Part shown: one piece after another, positions 1-9,168 of the stretch
Position numbering within the stretch: position 1 is the stretch's first letter
Layout of the letters: every line of letters starts with the position of its first letter
From: Elusimicrobiota bacterium
GTDB lineage: Bacteria; Elusimicrobiota; Elusimicrobia; Elusimicrobiales; UBA9959
Reading direction: 5' to 3'
Assembly (NCBI GenBank): GCA_003482905.1
Contig: DMXM01000018.1
Coordinates: 165,155-229,154, forward strand
DNA length: 64,000 nt
Notes under the pieces: generated by a model
Seen by the model: the letters and a program-made list of their open reading frames with translations, nothing else
What the model was told of the DNA's origin: nothing
Databases searched by the model: none
Program-made: the position numbers and the translations under genes

Positions 1-3000
1 ATGCGCGAGCATTACAATATCCCCCGCAAGGAAAACCTCTCCCTCAAGGATTACCCTACCATCCGCCACTGCATAAAGTACGTGATGGAAGAGAAAGACG
101 GGTCCGTAGCGGCCGTGGCCGCGCCGGCCCCCGTCGCCGTACCGGCCCCGGTTAAAGCCGCGCCCGCGCCGGTTCAGCACGCTCCAGCCGCCGCCACGCC
201 CGTCCACCACGCCACGGCCGCTGCCGGCGTCAGCGAGGACGCAGTTAAGGAAAACATTCTTAACATGATAGCCGACAAGACCGGCTACCCCAAGGACATG
301 CTGGAACTGGACCTGGACATGGAGGCCGACCTGGGCATAGACACCGTAAAGCAGGCCGAGCTCTTTGCCGCCATGCGCGAACATTACAATATCCCCCGCA
401 AGGAAAACCTCTCCCTCAAGGATTACCCCACCATCCGCCACTGCATAAAATACGTGATGGAGGAGAAGGGGGGCGCGGCATCCGCTGCCGCCGCCCCGGC
501 GCCGGCCCCCGCAGTTCACGTCGTGCCCGCGCCCAAAACCGAAGCCGCGCCCGTGCACCACGCCCCAATAACTTCCGACGTAAGCGAGGAAGCCGTTAAG
601 GAAAGCATACTTAACATGATAGCCGACAAGACCGGCTATCCCAAGGACATGCTTGAGCTGGACCTGGACATGGAGGCCGACCTGGGCATTGACACCGTAA
701 AGCAGGCCGAGCTCTTCGCAGCCATGCGCGAGCATTACAATATCCCGCGCAAGGAAAACCTGTCGCTCAAAGATTACCCCACCATCCGCCACTGCATAAA
801 GTACGTGATGGAGGAAACGGCGCCGGCCACAGCCCCGGCTCCCGCAGCGCAGGCCGCAAAAACCGTACAGCCGGAACTGATGGACATCGCCGCCGAACCT
901 GTCGAGAAACCTGTGGAAAAACCGGCGAAGCTGGAACATCCCAAGCGCCACATCCGCCACGTGCCGGCGGTAATACAGGCCCCGGTGGAACAGGAAGTCA
1001 TAAAGAAACTGTCGCCTAAACGCCCCGTGGCCATATTCGCCGAAGACCTGGACCTGGCCAAGGCTTTCCGCGCCGAGCTCAACAAGCACCGCGCCGATTC
1101 CTATATCTTCACCCCGGCCAAGACCAAGGTGAAGGACGCCATAACTGTGGACTTCCGCGATATCCCGGCTCTTGAGAAAGCGCTGGCGGATTTCGCGGCA
1201 GCGCACCCGGACACGCAGGGCATAGTCTACCTGCCCGGCTGCATGGTGAAGTCCCTGTCGCAGGAAACGGCGGCTTACGACGACCTCAAGCGCTACGCCC
1301 TGCCTTTGTTCCTGGCGGCCAAGTACCTGGGCGCCGGCCTGCAGAAGATGGACCCCGGCACCACCACCTTCATGGCGGTAGTGACCACGCTCGACGGCGG
1401 CTTCGGCTACAAGACGCGCGACGCCTACGACCCCATCTACGGCGCCATCCACGGCCCCACGCTGTGCCTGCGCAAGGAGCTGGAGCACAGCGCCGTGAAG
1501 ATGCTGGACTTCGAACCCAGCTCTTCCAACCAGACCATAGTGCAGAAGACCTTCTACGAGATACTCTATTCGGACAAGCGCCTGGCCATAGGCTACGCCG
1601 ACGGCAAGCGCTGGACGCTGGTGGGCAAGCCCGCGGTACTGGACAAGTCCCGGCCGGCCATGGACCTGAAGGGCCGGAACGTGCTGATAACCGGCGGCGG
1701 CCGCGGCCTGGGGGCCATGTTCGCCAGGATGCTGGCCGAACAGCACAAGCCCGACCTGGTGCTGCTCGACATCATAGACGTCAGCGACAAGGCCAAACGC
1801 CTGACCGCCATGAGCCCGGAAGAACTTAAAGCTTACAAGACCGGGGAACTGTGGAGCGAGATAAAAGCCACGGTGGAAAAACCGACGCCGGCCATCCTGG
1901 AGCGCGAGTTCACCAAGCTCAAGGACGCGGCCGACATGCACCAGAACATGGAAGCCATCCGCGCCCTGGGCGTAAAGGTGCATTATTACCGCTGCGACCT
2001 CAACAACCCGGAGAGCTTCGCCGCGGCCATGCAGAACATCAAAACCGACTTCGGCGCCGTGGACGGCCTGGTGCACTTCGCCGGCCTGGAACGCTCCAAG
2101 CTGGCCGTGGACAAGGCCGTGGAGGAATTCACGCTGATCTTCAACGTGAAAGCCAACTCCGCCATAAACCTGTGGAAGTCCGGCGTGGTCAAAGAGAAGG
2201 GCTTCTGGGTGATGGTCTCCTCCATCGCCGGCAAGTTCGGCAATTTGGGCCAGACCGACTACGCGGCGGCCTCGGACTATATAGCCAAGTTCTGCCTCAG
2301 CCAGACCAACCGCGGCGTGCGCGCGGTCAGCGTGGACATGACCGGCTACGCCCAGATCGGCATGGGCGCCCGGCCCGGCGTGGAAGCCTTCCTGAAATCC
2401 CAGGAGATGGAGTTCCTCTACCCCGAAGAAGGCATGCAGGCGATGATAGACGAACTGGCCTACGGCAAGGTGCCCGAGATAATACTTTCCGGCAGCCTCG
2501 GCAAGCTGGACTGGGACAAGCAGCTGATGTACGAGCCGGGGTTCTCGGCTTCGGGCGCCACCGGCATGCACTTCGCACCCAAGGTGGAAGACCTGCTGAA
2601 AGGGGAAAGTCTGGCGGCGGCTAAAGAGTTTTCACTTGAGGCGGACCCGTACCTGCTGGACCATTCCATAAACGGCACGCCCTATGTGCCGGGCGTAATG
2701 GGCCTTGAAACCTTCGCCGAAGTCTCGGCGCTGGTCAACGGCGCCCCGCCCAAGGCGCTCACCTCGGTGCGGTTCGCCGTGCCGATAAAGCTGCTGCGCA
2801 ACAAACCGGCGGAGATAAAGATAAAGGCCTTCACCCTGGGCTCGGGCGGCGGCTGCGAGATGCGCCTGGAGTCCGACTTCGTCAGCCCCAAAGGCCTGCG
2901 CCTGGGCCAGACCCGCACCCACTTCAAGGCGGTGTCCGTCCCCGACGTGTCGTCGGCCTGGAAAGAAGCCATAAGGCCCGTGCTGCCCAAGACCAATAAG

Positions 3001-3426
3001 TACAAGACCGACGCGGCCACTATCTACAAGACTTATTTCCACGGCCCAAGCTTCCAGGTGCTCGACGGAATAATCTCGGTGGACAAGGGTTCGGTGCTGG
3101 CGGTGTTCAAGCGGCCCGCCGCGCCCCTCTGGAAGCCCGGCCAGCAGGCTAAACTGGTTTTCCACCCGCTGGTCTTCGAGGCGCTGTTCCAGGCCTGCGG
3201 CTGGCGCGACATCCAGTTCGACAGGTCCATGGCCCTGCCCGACGCCATAGGCGCGGCCATAGTTTACGATCACGAGCCCTTAGACCCGGAGACGCTGTTC
3301 CTCTACGGCGTCTTCAAAGGCCGCACGGAAGACGGCCGCAGCCTTTACGACGCCTGGGCTTTCGACGGGGAGTTCAACCTGTACGCCGAACTGCGCGACT
3401 ACGCCATGATCCCCACGCCGATATAG
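1..3426 (+). CDS. PUFA/polyketide-type synthase, 3' part (ACP repeats, KR, DH)
   Basis: Partial at the 5' end: the frame is open from base 1 and begins inside an acyl-carrier repeat, so KS and AT domains would lie upstream. In order there are the tail of one ACP (residues 1-38), ACPs at about 77-156 and 194-272 joined by Ala/Pro linkers, a KR structural half (about 340-555), and a catalytic KR with nucleotide-binding TGGGRGLG at 564-571 and Tyr754. A product-template/DH-type hot-dog domain follows, with the HxxxGxxxxP motif at His888. This architecture resembles PfaA-type PUFA synthases and related iterative lipid synthases that extend ACP-bound chains in the cytoplasm. Oddity: the carrier site reads LGIDTVK, with Thr115 and Thr232 where Ser normally takes phosphopantetheine. 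The usual DH Asp is also not obvious (FEALFQ). A PPTase gene starts 4 bp downstream, supporting function. The product is not predictable. Confidence 0.85.
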   Translation: MREHYNIPRKENLSLKDYPTIRHCIKYVMEEKDGSVAAVAAPAPVAVPAPVKAAPAPVQHAPAAATPVHHATAAAGVSEDAVKENILNMIADKTGYPKDMLELDLDMEADLGIDTVKQAELFAAMREHYNIPRKENLSLKDYPTIRHCIKYVMEEKGGAASAAAAPAPAPAVHVVPAPKTEAAPVHHAPITSDVSEEAVKESILNMIADKTGYPKDMLELDLDMEADLGIDTVKQAELFAAMREHYNIPRKENLSLKDYPTIRHCIKYVMEETAPATAPAPAAQAAKTVQPELMDIAAEPVEKPVEKPAKLEHPKRHIRHVPAVIQAPVEQEVIKKLSPKRPVAIFAEDLDLAKAFRAELNKHRADSYIFTPAKTKVKDAITVDFRDIPALEKALADFAAAHPDTQGIVYLPGCMVKSLSQETAAYDDLKRYALPLFLAAKYLGAGLQKMDPGTTTFMAVVTTLDGGFGYKTRDAYDPIYGAIHGPTLCLRKELEHSAVKMLDFEPSSSNQTIVQKTFYEILYSDKRLAIGYADGKRWTLVGKPAVLDKSRPAMDLKGRNVLITGGGRGLGAMFARMLAEQHKPDLVLLDIIDVSDKAKRLTAMSPEELKAYKTGELWSEIKATVEKPTPAILEREFTKLKDAADMHQNMEAIRALGVKVHYYRCDLNNPESFAAAMQNIKTDFGAVDGLVHFAGLERSKLAVDKAVEEFTLIFNVKANSAINLWKSGVVKEKGFWVMVSSIAGKFGNLGQTDYAAASDYIAKFCLSQTNRGVRAVSVDMTGYAQIGMGARPGVEAFLKSQEMEFLYPEEGMQAMIDELAYGKVPEIILSGSLGKLDWDKQLMYEPGFSASGATGMHFAPKVEDLLKGESLAAAKEFSLEADPYLLDHSINGTPYVPGVMGLETFAEVSALVNGAPPKALTSVRFAVPIKLLRNKPAEIKIKAFTLGSGGGCEMRLESDFVSPKGLRLGQTRTHFKAVSVPDVSSAWKEAIRPVLPKTNKYKTDAATIYKTYFHGPSFQVLDGIISVDKGSVLAVFKRPAAPLWKPGQQAKLVFHPLVFEALFQACGWRDIQFDRSMALPDAIGAAIVYDHEPLDPETLFLYGVFKGRTEDGRSLYDAWAFDGEFNLYAELRDYAMIPTPI
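229..815 (+). repeat. Tandem ACP-coding repeats
   Basis: Two full copies of an ACP-coding unit (about 229-468 and 580-815) and the end of a third (1-96) are almost identical in DNA as well as protein, while the Ala/Pro linkers between them differ. Tandem ACPs are typical of PUFA synthases, where they raise throughput. The near-identity at synonymous sites suggests recent duplication or continuing gene conversion. More copies may lie upstream of the window. Confidence 0.9.
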
Positions 3427-3429
3427 CCG

Positions 3430-4074
3430 ATGAAAGACCCCGAAACCTGGCCCGGCACCGGCGCCCGCGTTCAATTCCTGGAAGTGGAAGGGCTTGAACC
3501 GGGCGCGGCCTTGTCCCCGGACGAAGCCCTGCGCTACGCCGCTTTCCGCATGGAGAAGAGACGGCGCGAATGGCTGGCCGGCCGCATCGCCGCTAAAAAG
3601 CTTCTGGCCGGGGCCGGGGGGGAAGCCCTTTCGAGCTTTGAGATAACCAGCGACCTGCTGGGGCGGCCTTCCTGCGGAACCGAGCTTATCTCCATCTCCC
3701 ATTCCAACGGCTGGGCCCTGGCCGCGGTAAAACCGGGCTCCGCCTTCCTGGGCGCAGACCTGGAGAAGATAGAGGAGCGCCACCCAGCCTGGTACTCGGA
3801 TTATTTCCACCACTCGGAACTTCCAAAGCCGGACCCTTCGGAGGGCACGCGGCTTTGGGCCATAAAGGAAGCCCTGATGAAAGCCCTGGGGCTGGGGCTG
3901 ATGGCCGACCCGCTGGATATAAACACCTCCGGGGAAATAAAATTCACCGGCAAGACCCTTGAAAGATACAAAGAAATGGGCAGCCCTGCTTTCACCGTTG
4001 AAACCCGGGCCTTCCCGGCTGGTTTTTGGACGGCGCTGGCCGCCAACCGGCAGACGGGCCCCCTAAAAAGGTAA
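3430..4074 (+). CDS. Sfp-type 4'-phosphopantetheinyl transferase
   Basis: A 214-residue protein starting 4 bp after the synthase stop, so certainly co-transcribed. It carries the two Sfp/AcpT signatures: the Mg-binding segment LGADLEKIEERHP and the LWAIKEALMKALG helix (consensus WxxKEAxxK). Enzymes of this family move phosphopantetheine from CoA to a carrier-protein hydroxyl. The natural target is presumably the ACP array of the upstream synthase, which is notable because those ACPs show Thr rather than Ser at the attachment site. Length is normal for the family. Confidence 0.9.
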   Translation: MKDPETWPGTGARVQFLEVEGLEPGAALSPDEALRYAAFRMEKRRREWLAGRIAAKKLLAGAGGEALSSFEITSDLLGRPSCGTELISISHSNGWALAAVKPGSAFLGADLEKIEERHPAWYSDYFHHSELPKPDPSEGTRLWAIKEALMKALGLGLMADPLDINTSGEIKFTGKTLERYKEMGSPAFTVETRAFPAGFWTALAANRQTGPLKR

Positions 4075-4082
4075 AATACAAT
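4072..4082 (+). promoter_or_regulatory. Overlapping -10-like hexamers before the carboxyltransferase gene
   Basis: TAAAAT (4072-4077) and TACAAT (4077-4082) overlap the end of the PPTase gene, 21-31 bp before the next ATG. No convincing -35 was seen. They may give the carboxyltransferase gene its own transcript. Confidence 0.35.
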
Positions 4083-4102
4083 AAAGCGAGGATTTAACTA
4101 CC

Positions 4103-5740
4103 ATGGCCGATTTAATGGAAGACCCTATTGCCGGAGCTAGCGCGGCGCAGGCAGCCGGAAAGAAATCCCATCCCAAGAAAGTGCGCGTAGTCCCGGAGTC
4201 GCTTAAAAAGTTCCGCGAGATCCACGCCGCGGCCGAAGCCGGCGGCCCGCCCGAAAAAATAGCCGCGCAGAAAGCCAAAGGCAAACTGACCGCCAGGGAA
4301 CGCATAGCCTACCTGGTGGACGAAGGCTCTTTCCAGGAGCTCGGCCTGCTGATGGAGAGCCGCTGCACGGATTTCGGCATTAAGGACAAACATATAAAGG
4401 GCGACGGCGTCATTGTGGGCTTCGGCAGGGTGAACGGCCGCCTGGCGGGCATTTTCTCGGAGGACTTCACGCAGTTGGGCGGGTCGCTGGGCCGCACGCA
4501 CGCCGACAAGATAGCCAAGCTTATGGACATGGCCGCGCAGGCGCGGGTACCCGTTATAGGCATACTGGACTCGGGCGGGGCGCGCATACAGGAAGGCGTG
4601 GATTCCCTGGACGGCTACGGCGAGGTTTTCTACCGCAACACCAAATACTCCGGCGTGGTGCCGCAGATCTCCGTCATCGTCGGCCCCTGCGCCGGCGGCG
4701 CGGTCTATTCCCCGGCGCTGACCGACTTCGTCTTTATGGTGAAGGGCATGAGCAATATGTTCGTGACCGGCCCGGAAGTGGTAAAGGCGGCCACGGGCGA
4801 GGAAGTGGACTTCGAAACCCTCGGCGGCTCCATGACCCACGCCTCCAAATCCGGCGTCTGCCATTTTGTGGCAAACTCGGAGCCGGACTGCTTCAGGCAG
4901 GTAAAAGAACTGGTGGGCTTCCTGCCGCAAAACCGTTACGAGGCCCCGCCGGCCCAGGACACCAAGGACCCGGCCGACCGCAAGGTGGCGCTGATGGAGA
5001 AGCTCTGCGAGGTGGACCCCCGCAAACCCTACCGCGTCAACCATATAATCTGGTGGCTTTCCGACGACCACAAATTCCTGGAAGTGCACCACGACTTCGC
5101 CAAGAACATAGTGGTGGGCTTTATCCGCCTGGGCGGCCAGGTGGTGGGCGTGATAGCCAATAACCCCGCCCACATGGCGGGCGCGCTGGACATCAACGGC
5201 TCCGACAAAGCGGCGCGTTTTATCCGCTTCCTCAACAACTTCAACATCCCCATACTCACCCTGGTGGACGTGCCCGGCTACTGGCCCGGCGTGGCCCAGG
5301 AGCACGGGGGCATCATCCGCCACGGCGCCAAGCTCCTCTACGCCTACGCCGAAGCCACCGTCCCCAAAGTGACGCTGGTGCTGCGCAAAGCCTACGGCGG
5401 CGCCTACATAGCCATGAGCTCCAAGTTCATGGGCGGGGACATAAACTTCTCGCTGCCGTCGGCCGAGATAGCCGTAATGGGCCCGCGCGGCGCCGTGGAG
5501 ATCCTCTATTCGAAGCAGATAAAAGAGGCCAAGGAAGAGGACAGGGAGGCCCTGCGGGCGAAACTCGCCAAGGAATACTCGGACAAGTTCGCCTCGCCGT
5601 ACCAGACCGCGTCCACCGGCTCGCTGGACGAAGTGATCGAGCCGGCCCAGGCCCGTTCCCGCCTGATAGGCGCTTTCCGCATATTGTCCGGCAAACGCCG
5701 CCCCGGTGAGCACACCCACACGGGGAATATACCGTTGTAG
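4103..5740 (+). CDS. Acyl-CoA (propionyl/methylmalonyl-type) carboxyltransferase subunit
   Basis: A 545-residue crotonase-fold carboxyltransferase of the PccB/MmdA type. It spans both halves: the CoA-binding half with an SGGARIQEG segment and GPCAGGAVYSPALTDF, and the biotin-binding half ending ...AYGGAYIAMSSK, then MGPRGAVEILY. About 35 extra N-terminal residues precede the usual start. The family moves CO2 between carboxybiotin and an acyl-CoA, either making methylmalonyl- or malonyl-CoA or, in decarboxylase complexes, linking decarboxylation to Na+ export. No biotin carboxylase, biotin carrier or membrane beta subunit lies nearby. Its place after the synthase suggests extender-unit supply, but a central-metabolism role is equally possible. 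Confidence 0.85.
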   Translation: MADLMEDPIAGASAAQAAGKKSHPKKVRVVPESLKKFREIHAAAEAGGPPEKIAAQKAKGKLTARERIAYLVDEGSFQELGLLMESRCTDFGIKDKHIKGDGVIVGFGRVNGRLAGIFSEDFTQLGGSLGRTHADKIAKLMDMAAQARVPVIGILDSGGARIQEGVDSLDGYGEVFYRNTKYSGVVPQISVIVGPCAGGAVYSPALTDFVFMVKGMSNMFVTGPEVVKAATGEEVDFETLGGSMTHASKSGVCHFVANSEPDCFRQVKELVGFLPQNRYEAPPAQDTKDPADRKVALMEKLCEVDPRKPYRVNHIIWWLSDDHKFLEVHHDFAKNIVVGFIRLGGQVVGVIANNPAHMAGALDINGSDKAARFIRFLNNFNIPILTLVDVPGYWPGVAQEHGGIIRHGAKLLYAYAEATVPKVTLVLRKAYGGAYIAMSSKFMGGDINFSLPSAEIAVMGPRGAVEILYSKQIKEAKEEDREALRAKLAKEYSDKFASPYQTASTGSLDEVIEPAQARSRLIGAFRILSGKRRPGEHTHTGNIPL

Positions 5741-5769
5741 CGTTCGGACGCGGGAGCGCGCGGAATTCC

Positions 5770-5785
5770 GGCGCGCCCGCGCGCC
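5770..5785 (+). terminator. Weak GC hairpin after the carboxyltransferase gene
   Basis: GGCGCG and CGCGCC flank a 4-nt loop, followed by GTTATTAG rather than a clean U tract. It could end transcription before the hydrogenase operon, but the call is weak. Confidence 0.3.
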
Positions 5786-5847
5786 GTTATTAGTTCCGCT
5801 TATATGTCTATTAATGTTTTTTAAACCGGCCTATTTTCCATTTTTTG

Positions 5848-5853
5848 TACAAT
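5848..5853 (+). promoter_or_regulatory. -10 element of the hydrogenase operon
   Basis: TACAAT sits 28 bp before the first hydrogenase ATG, after a T-rich run and followed by an AAGGAAAA ribosome site. No good -35 is seen at 17 bp, so an activator may be needed. Confidence 0.45.
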
Positions 5854-5881
5854 AGCTTTAGAACCTCTTTAAGGAAAACAT

Positions 5882-7321
5882 ATGGATCTACCTGTTAATA
5901 TGCTCAAAATGGCGGTCGCGGTGCCGGTTTTCGGCGCGTTTTTAATACCGCTCGCCGCCCGGATCTCTACCCGGGCCCGCAACGCCCTGGCGGTGATCCT
6001 GGGCTTGTTCACCTTCCTGGCGGCGGCCTCGCTCTCCGGCACGGTGCTGGGGGGACAAACCCACACCTGGGCCTTAAGTTTCCCGCTCGGCTTCGACCTG
6101 GTACTGCACGCGGACCTGCTCTCGGTCTTCATGGCCTCCGTGTCCGCCTTCGTCAGCGCCGTGATTCTTATCTACTCGCTAGATTACATCTCGCATTACG
6201 AGAACCAGACAGAATACTACGCCATGGTGGTGCTCTTCCTGGGCTCCATGATGGGCCTGGTGTTTTCCGCCAACCTCCTGTGGATGTACGTGTTCTGGGA
6301 AATGACCGGTTTCGCCAGCTGGCGGCTGGTGGGCTTCTTCCGCTCCGACCGGGACGTGGCCAAAGCCAATAAGACCATTCTTGTCACCGTCTTCGGCGCG
6401 CTGTGCATGCTGGTCGGCATAATAATGGTTTACTTCAACTACGGCACGCTCGACCTGCGCGCGCTGCACGGCCAGCCCATTTCCATGCTGGCCGCGGCCT
6501 TCATCCTGGCGGGCATCCTTTCCAAATCGGCCACGCTGCCCTTCTCCACCTGGCTGCCGGACGCCGGCGTGGCGCCCTCCACCGTAACCTCCCTGCTGCA
6601 CGCGGCCGTGCTGGTAAAGATCGGCGTGTACGCCTACGCCCGCATCTTCGGCGTCACCTTCGCCGCCCCCGACGCCTTCTCCAACGCCGTGCTCTACATA
6701 GCCGGCGCCAGCGCCCTGGTCTCGGCCGGCGCGGCGCTCATAGACACGGATATCAAGCGGATCATCGCCTACTCCACGGTGAGCCAGATAGCGTTCATCT
6801 TCCTGGGGCTGGCCTCCGGCAATAAGACCGCTTTCACCGGCGCTCTCCTTTATATACTCATGCACAGCATCGCCAAGGGCGGGCTGTTCCTGTGCGCGGG
6901 CATCATAGAACAGAACACCCACACCAAGGACATCAATAAGATGGGCGGCCTGTTCTCCTCCATGCCGGTCACGGGCACGGCCTTCGCGCTCTGCTCCCTC
7001 TCCGTCATGGGGATACCGCCCTTCGGCGGCTTCTTCAGCAAGTTCCTGGTCTTCTCGGGCGCGGCCCAGAACGGGAGCCTCCCGGTGCTGCTGATGTTCC
7101 TGGCCGGCGCCGTGATGACCCTGCTGTACCTGGTGCGCCTGTTCTACAAGATCTTCCTCGGCGAGCCGGCCGGGCACGGCAACCCTAAAGAGGGTTCCTA
7201 TACGATGGTAGCCAGCGTGATGGCGCTCGCCCTGATAGGCCTGGCGCTGGGCGCGCTGATCTACTACCCGTCGGCCTACGCCGAGCTCCTCACCAACACC
7301 TTAGGAGTGAACCTGCAATGA
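5882..7321 (+). CDS. Antiporter-like membrane subunit 1 of group 4 hydrogenase (NuoL/MrpA-like)
   Basis: A 479-residue polytopic protein of the proton-conducting membrane transporter family. The conserved channel elements are visible: the Glu in FWEMTGFASW, the Lys-bearing segment SKSATLPFSTWLPDAGVAPSTVTSLLHAAVLVK, and the later DIKRIIAYSTVSQ segment. It belongs to the ion-pumping arm. It is the first gene of an 11-gene operon and overlaps the next gene by 4 bp (ATGA), indicating translational coupling. Similarity is to NuoL/M and MrpA/D generally; the exact orthology cannot be assigned by eye. Confidence 0.85.
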   Translation: MDLPVNMLKMAVAVPVFGAFLIPLAARISTRARNALAVILGLFTFLAAASLSGTVLGGQTHTWALSFPLGFDLVLHADLLSVFMASVSAFVSAVILIYSLDYISHYENQTEYYAMVVLFLGSMMGLVFSANLLWMYVFWEMTGFASWRLVGFFRSDRDVAKANKTILVTVFGALCMLVGIIMVYFNYGTLDLRALHGQPISMLAAAFILAGILSKSATLPFSTWLPDAGVAPSTVTSLLHAAVLVKIGVYAYARIFGVTFAAPDAFSNAVLYIAGASALVSAGAALIDTDIKRIIAYSTVSQIAFIFLGLASGNKTAFTGALLYILMHSIAKGGLFLCAGIIEQNTHTKDINKMGGLFSSMPVTGTAFALCSLSVMGIPPFGGFFSKFLVFSGAAQNGSLPVLLMFLAGAVMTLLYLVRLFYKIFLGEPAGHGNPKEGSYTMVASVMALALIGLALGALIYYPSAYAELLTNTLGVNLQ

Positions 7322-9168
7322 ACATCATACTTATACCGATAGTACTGCCGCTGGTCACCGCCCTCGCGCTCCTGTTGATATGCGAGAAAACCAAATATCT
7401 AAAAGAACTGCTGGCCATAGGCGCCGCGGCGGTGTCGCTGCTGGCCGCGGCCAGCATCTTCCTGCTGCCTGTCCAGTCGCTCTCCTGCGCCTGGCTCGGC
7501 GGCGGCATCACCTTCACGCTGGTGGCCGACAATCTCAGCGCCTTCCTGCTGCTGGCGGTATCGCTGTTCTCGCTGGCCATCTCGGTCTTCTCGTCCAGCA
7601 ATCCCAATAAGGGCCCGGCCAAATGGTTCTTCTTCAACCTGCTGATGACGCAGGGCTTCGCCGCCGGCGCGGCGCTGGCTGACAATATGCTGGCCATGCT
7701 CTTCTTCTGGGAAGGCCTGCTGGTGTTCCTCTACACCTTCATCGCCCTCTCCCAGAACAATCATGCGGCCAGGCGCACCGCCATGAAGGCCTTCCTGATA
7801 AACGCGGCCACGGACCTAGCCCTGCTGGCCGGCGTCACCATCACCGCCTATATAGCCGGCACCATGAGCATGTCCGAGATCTCGCACAACAAGCTTACGC
7901 TGGACTACGGCTGGTCCATATTCGCCTATGTGTTGCTCCTCATCGGCGCGGTCTCCAAGGCCGGGGCTTTCCCGTTCCACACCTGGATCCCCGACGCCGC
8001 CACCGATTCCAGCGCGGCGTTCATGGCCTATGTGCCGGCGGCCATCGACAAGCTTTTGGGCATATATTTCCTGGCCCGCGCCAGCATTTATCTTTTCACC
8101 CTCAACGGCACCATGCAGCTGGTGCTGATGACCCTGGGCGCCGTCACTATCCTGGTGGCCGTTATGATGGCCTTCGTGCAGAAGGATTACAAGCGCCTGC
8201 TCTCCTACCACGCCGTCAGCCAGACCGGCTACATGATCCTCGGCATAGGCACGCTTAACCCCATAGGTATAGCGGGCGGCCTGTTCCACATGATAAACCA
8301 CGCCACCTACAAATCCTGCCTGTTCATGACGTCGGGCTCCGTGGAGCGCCAGGCCGGCACCACCGACCTCTCCAAGCTGGGCGGTTTATTCCGCGCCATG
8401 CCCATAACCGGCCTCTGTTTCCTTATAGCGGCGGCCGCCATCTCCGGCATAGCGCCCCTTAACGGCTTCTTCTCCAAGGAACTCGTCTACAAGGGCACGC
8501 TGGACACCGGCTATACCGTATTCTTCCTGGCGGCGGAGCTGGGGTCTTTCCTGACGCTGGCCTCCTTCCTTAAGCTGGGACACTCGGTGTTCTTCGGCGA
8601 GCGCCCCGAGAACCTGAAAGATACGAAAGAAGCGCCGTTCTCCATGCTGCTGCCGATGCTGACGCTGGCCGGCATCTGCGTGGCTTTCGGCTTCGGCGCC
8701 AGGCTGCCTACGGAGTGGCTCATCTCCCCGGCGCTGACCGGCATGGGCGTCTCCCATCCGACCTTAAGCGGCTTCCACTTCGACAAGCTCTACTTCGTCT
8801 CGGTGATAGTGATACTGGCCGCCGTCATGAACCACATGATAGGCCTGGCCCTGGGCGGGGGGAAGGCCAGCAAGTCTTCCGACCACATCCACTACGCGCC
8901 GGTCCTGAAAGAGACCTACGCCATGGCGGAACGCCGGGTGTTCGACCTTTACGAGGTGCTCATGGACCGCGTGGTGCCGGCGGTCTCGCTGGCGCTGTTC
9001 AAGGTCGACCGTTTCTTCGACTGGGCCCTGGATACCGTGCCGAGCTCGCTGGGGGGCTTCTTCGGCGGAACTTCGCGCAGCTTCCATAACGGTTCCTACC
9101 CGCTTTACATGGCCCTTACCCTGGCCTGCGCCGCGGTTTACATTCTGCTGGCTGGAGGACTTAAATAA
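7318..9168 (+). CDS. Antiporter-like membrane subunit 2 (NuoL-like, long)
   Basis: At 616 residues this is the longest of the three antiporter-like subunits, with about 14-16 membrane segments and a C-terminal extension as in NuoL. Ion-channel signatures are FFWEGLLVFLYTF, SKAGAFPFHTWIPDAATDSSAAFMAYVPAAIDK and DYKRLLSYHAVSQ. The tail after the core domain (ETYAMAERRVFDLYEVLMDRVV...) resembles the lateral region of NuoL-type proteins. It overlaps its upstream neighbour by ATGA and its downstream neighbour by TAATG. Confidence 0.85.
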   Translation: MNIILIPIVLPLVTALALLLICEKTKYLKELLAIGAAAVSLLAAASIFLLPVQSLSCAWLGGGITFTLVADNLSAFLLLAVSLFSLAISVFSSSNPNKGPAKWFFFNLLMTQGFAAGAALADNMLAMLFFWEGLLVFLYTFIALSQNNHAARRTAMKAFLINAATDLALLAGVTITAYIAGTMSMSEISHNKLTLDYGWSIFAYVLLLIGAVSKAGAFPFHTWIPDAATDSSAAFMAYVPAAIDKLLGIYFLARASIYLFTLNGTMQLVLMTLGAVTILVAVMMAFVQKDYKRLLSYHAVSQTGYMILGIGTLNPIGIAGGLFHMINHATYKSCLFMTSGSVERQAGTTDLSKLGGLFRAMPITGLCFLIAAAAISGIAPLNGFFSKELVYKGTLDTGYTVFFLAAELGSFLTLASFLKLGHSVFFGERPENLKDTKEAPFSMLLPMLTLAGICVAFGFGARLPTEWLISPALTGMGVSHPTLSGFHFDKLYFVSVIVILAAVMNHMIGLALGGGKASKSSDHIHYAPVLKETYAMAERRVFDLYEVLMDRVVPAVSLALFKVDRFFDWALDTVPSSLGGFFGGTSRSFHNGSYPLYMALTLACAAVYILLAGGLK

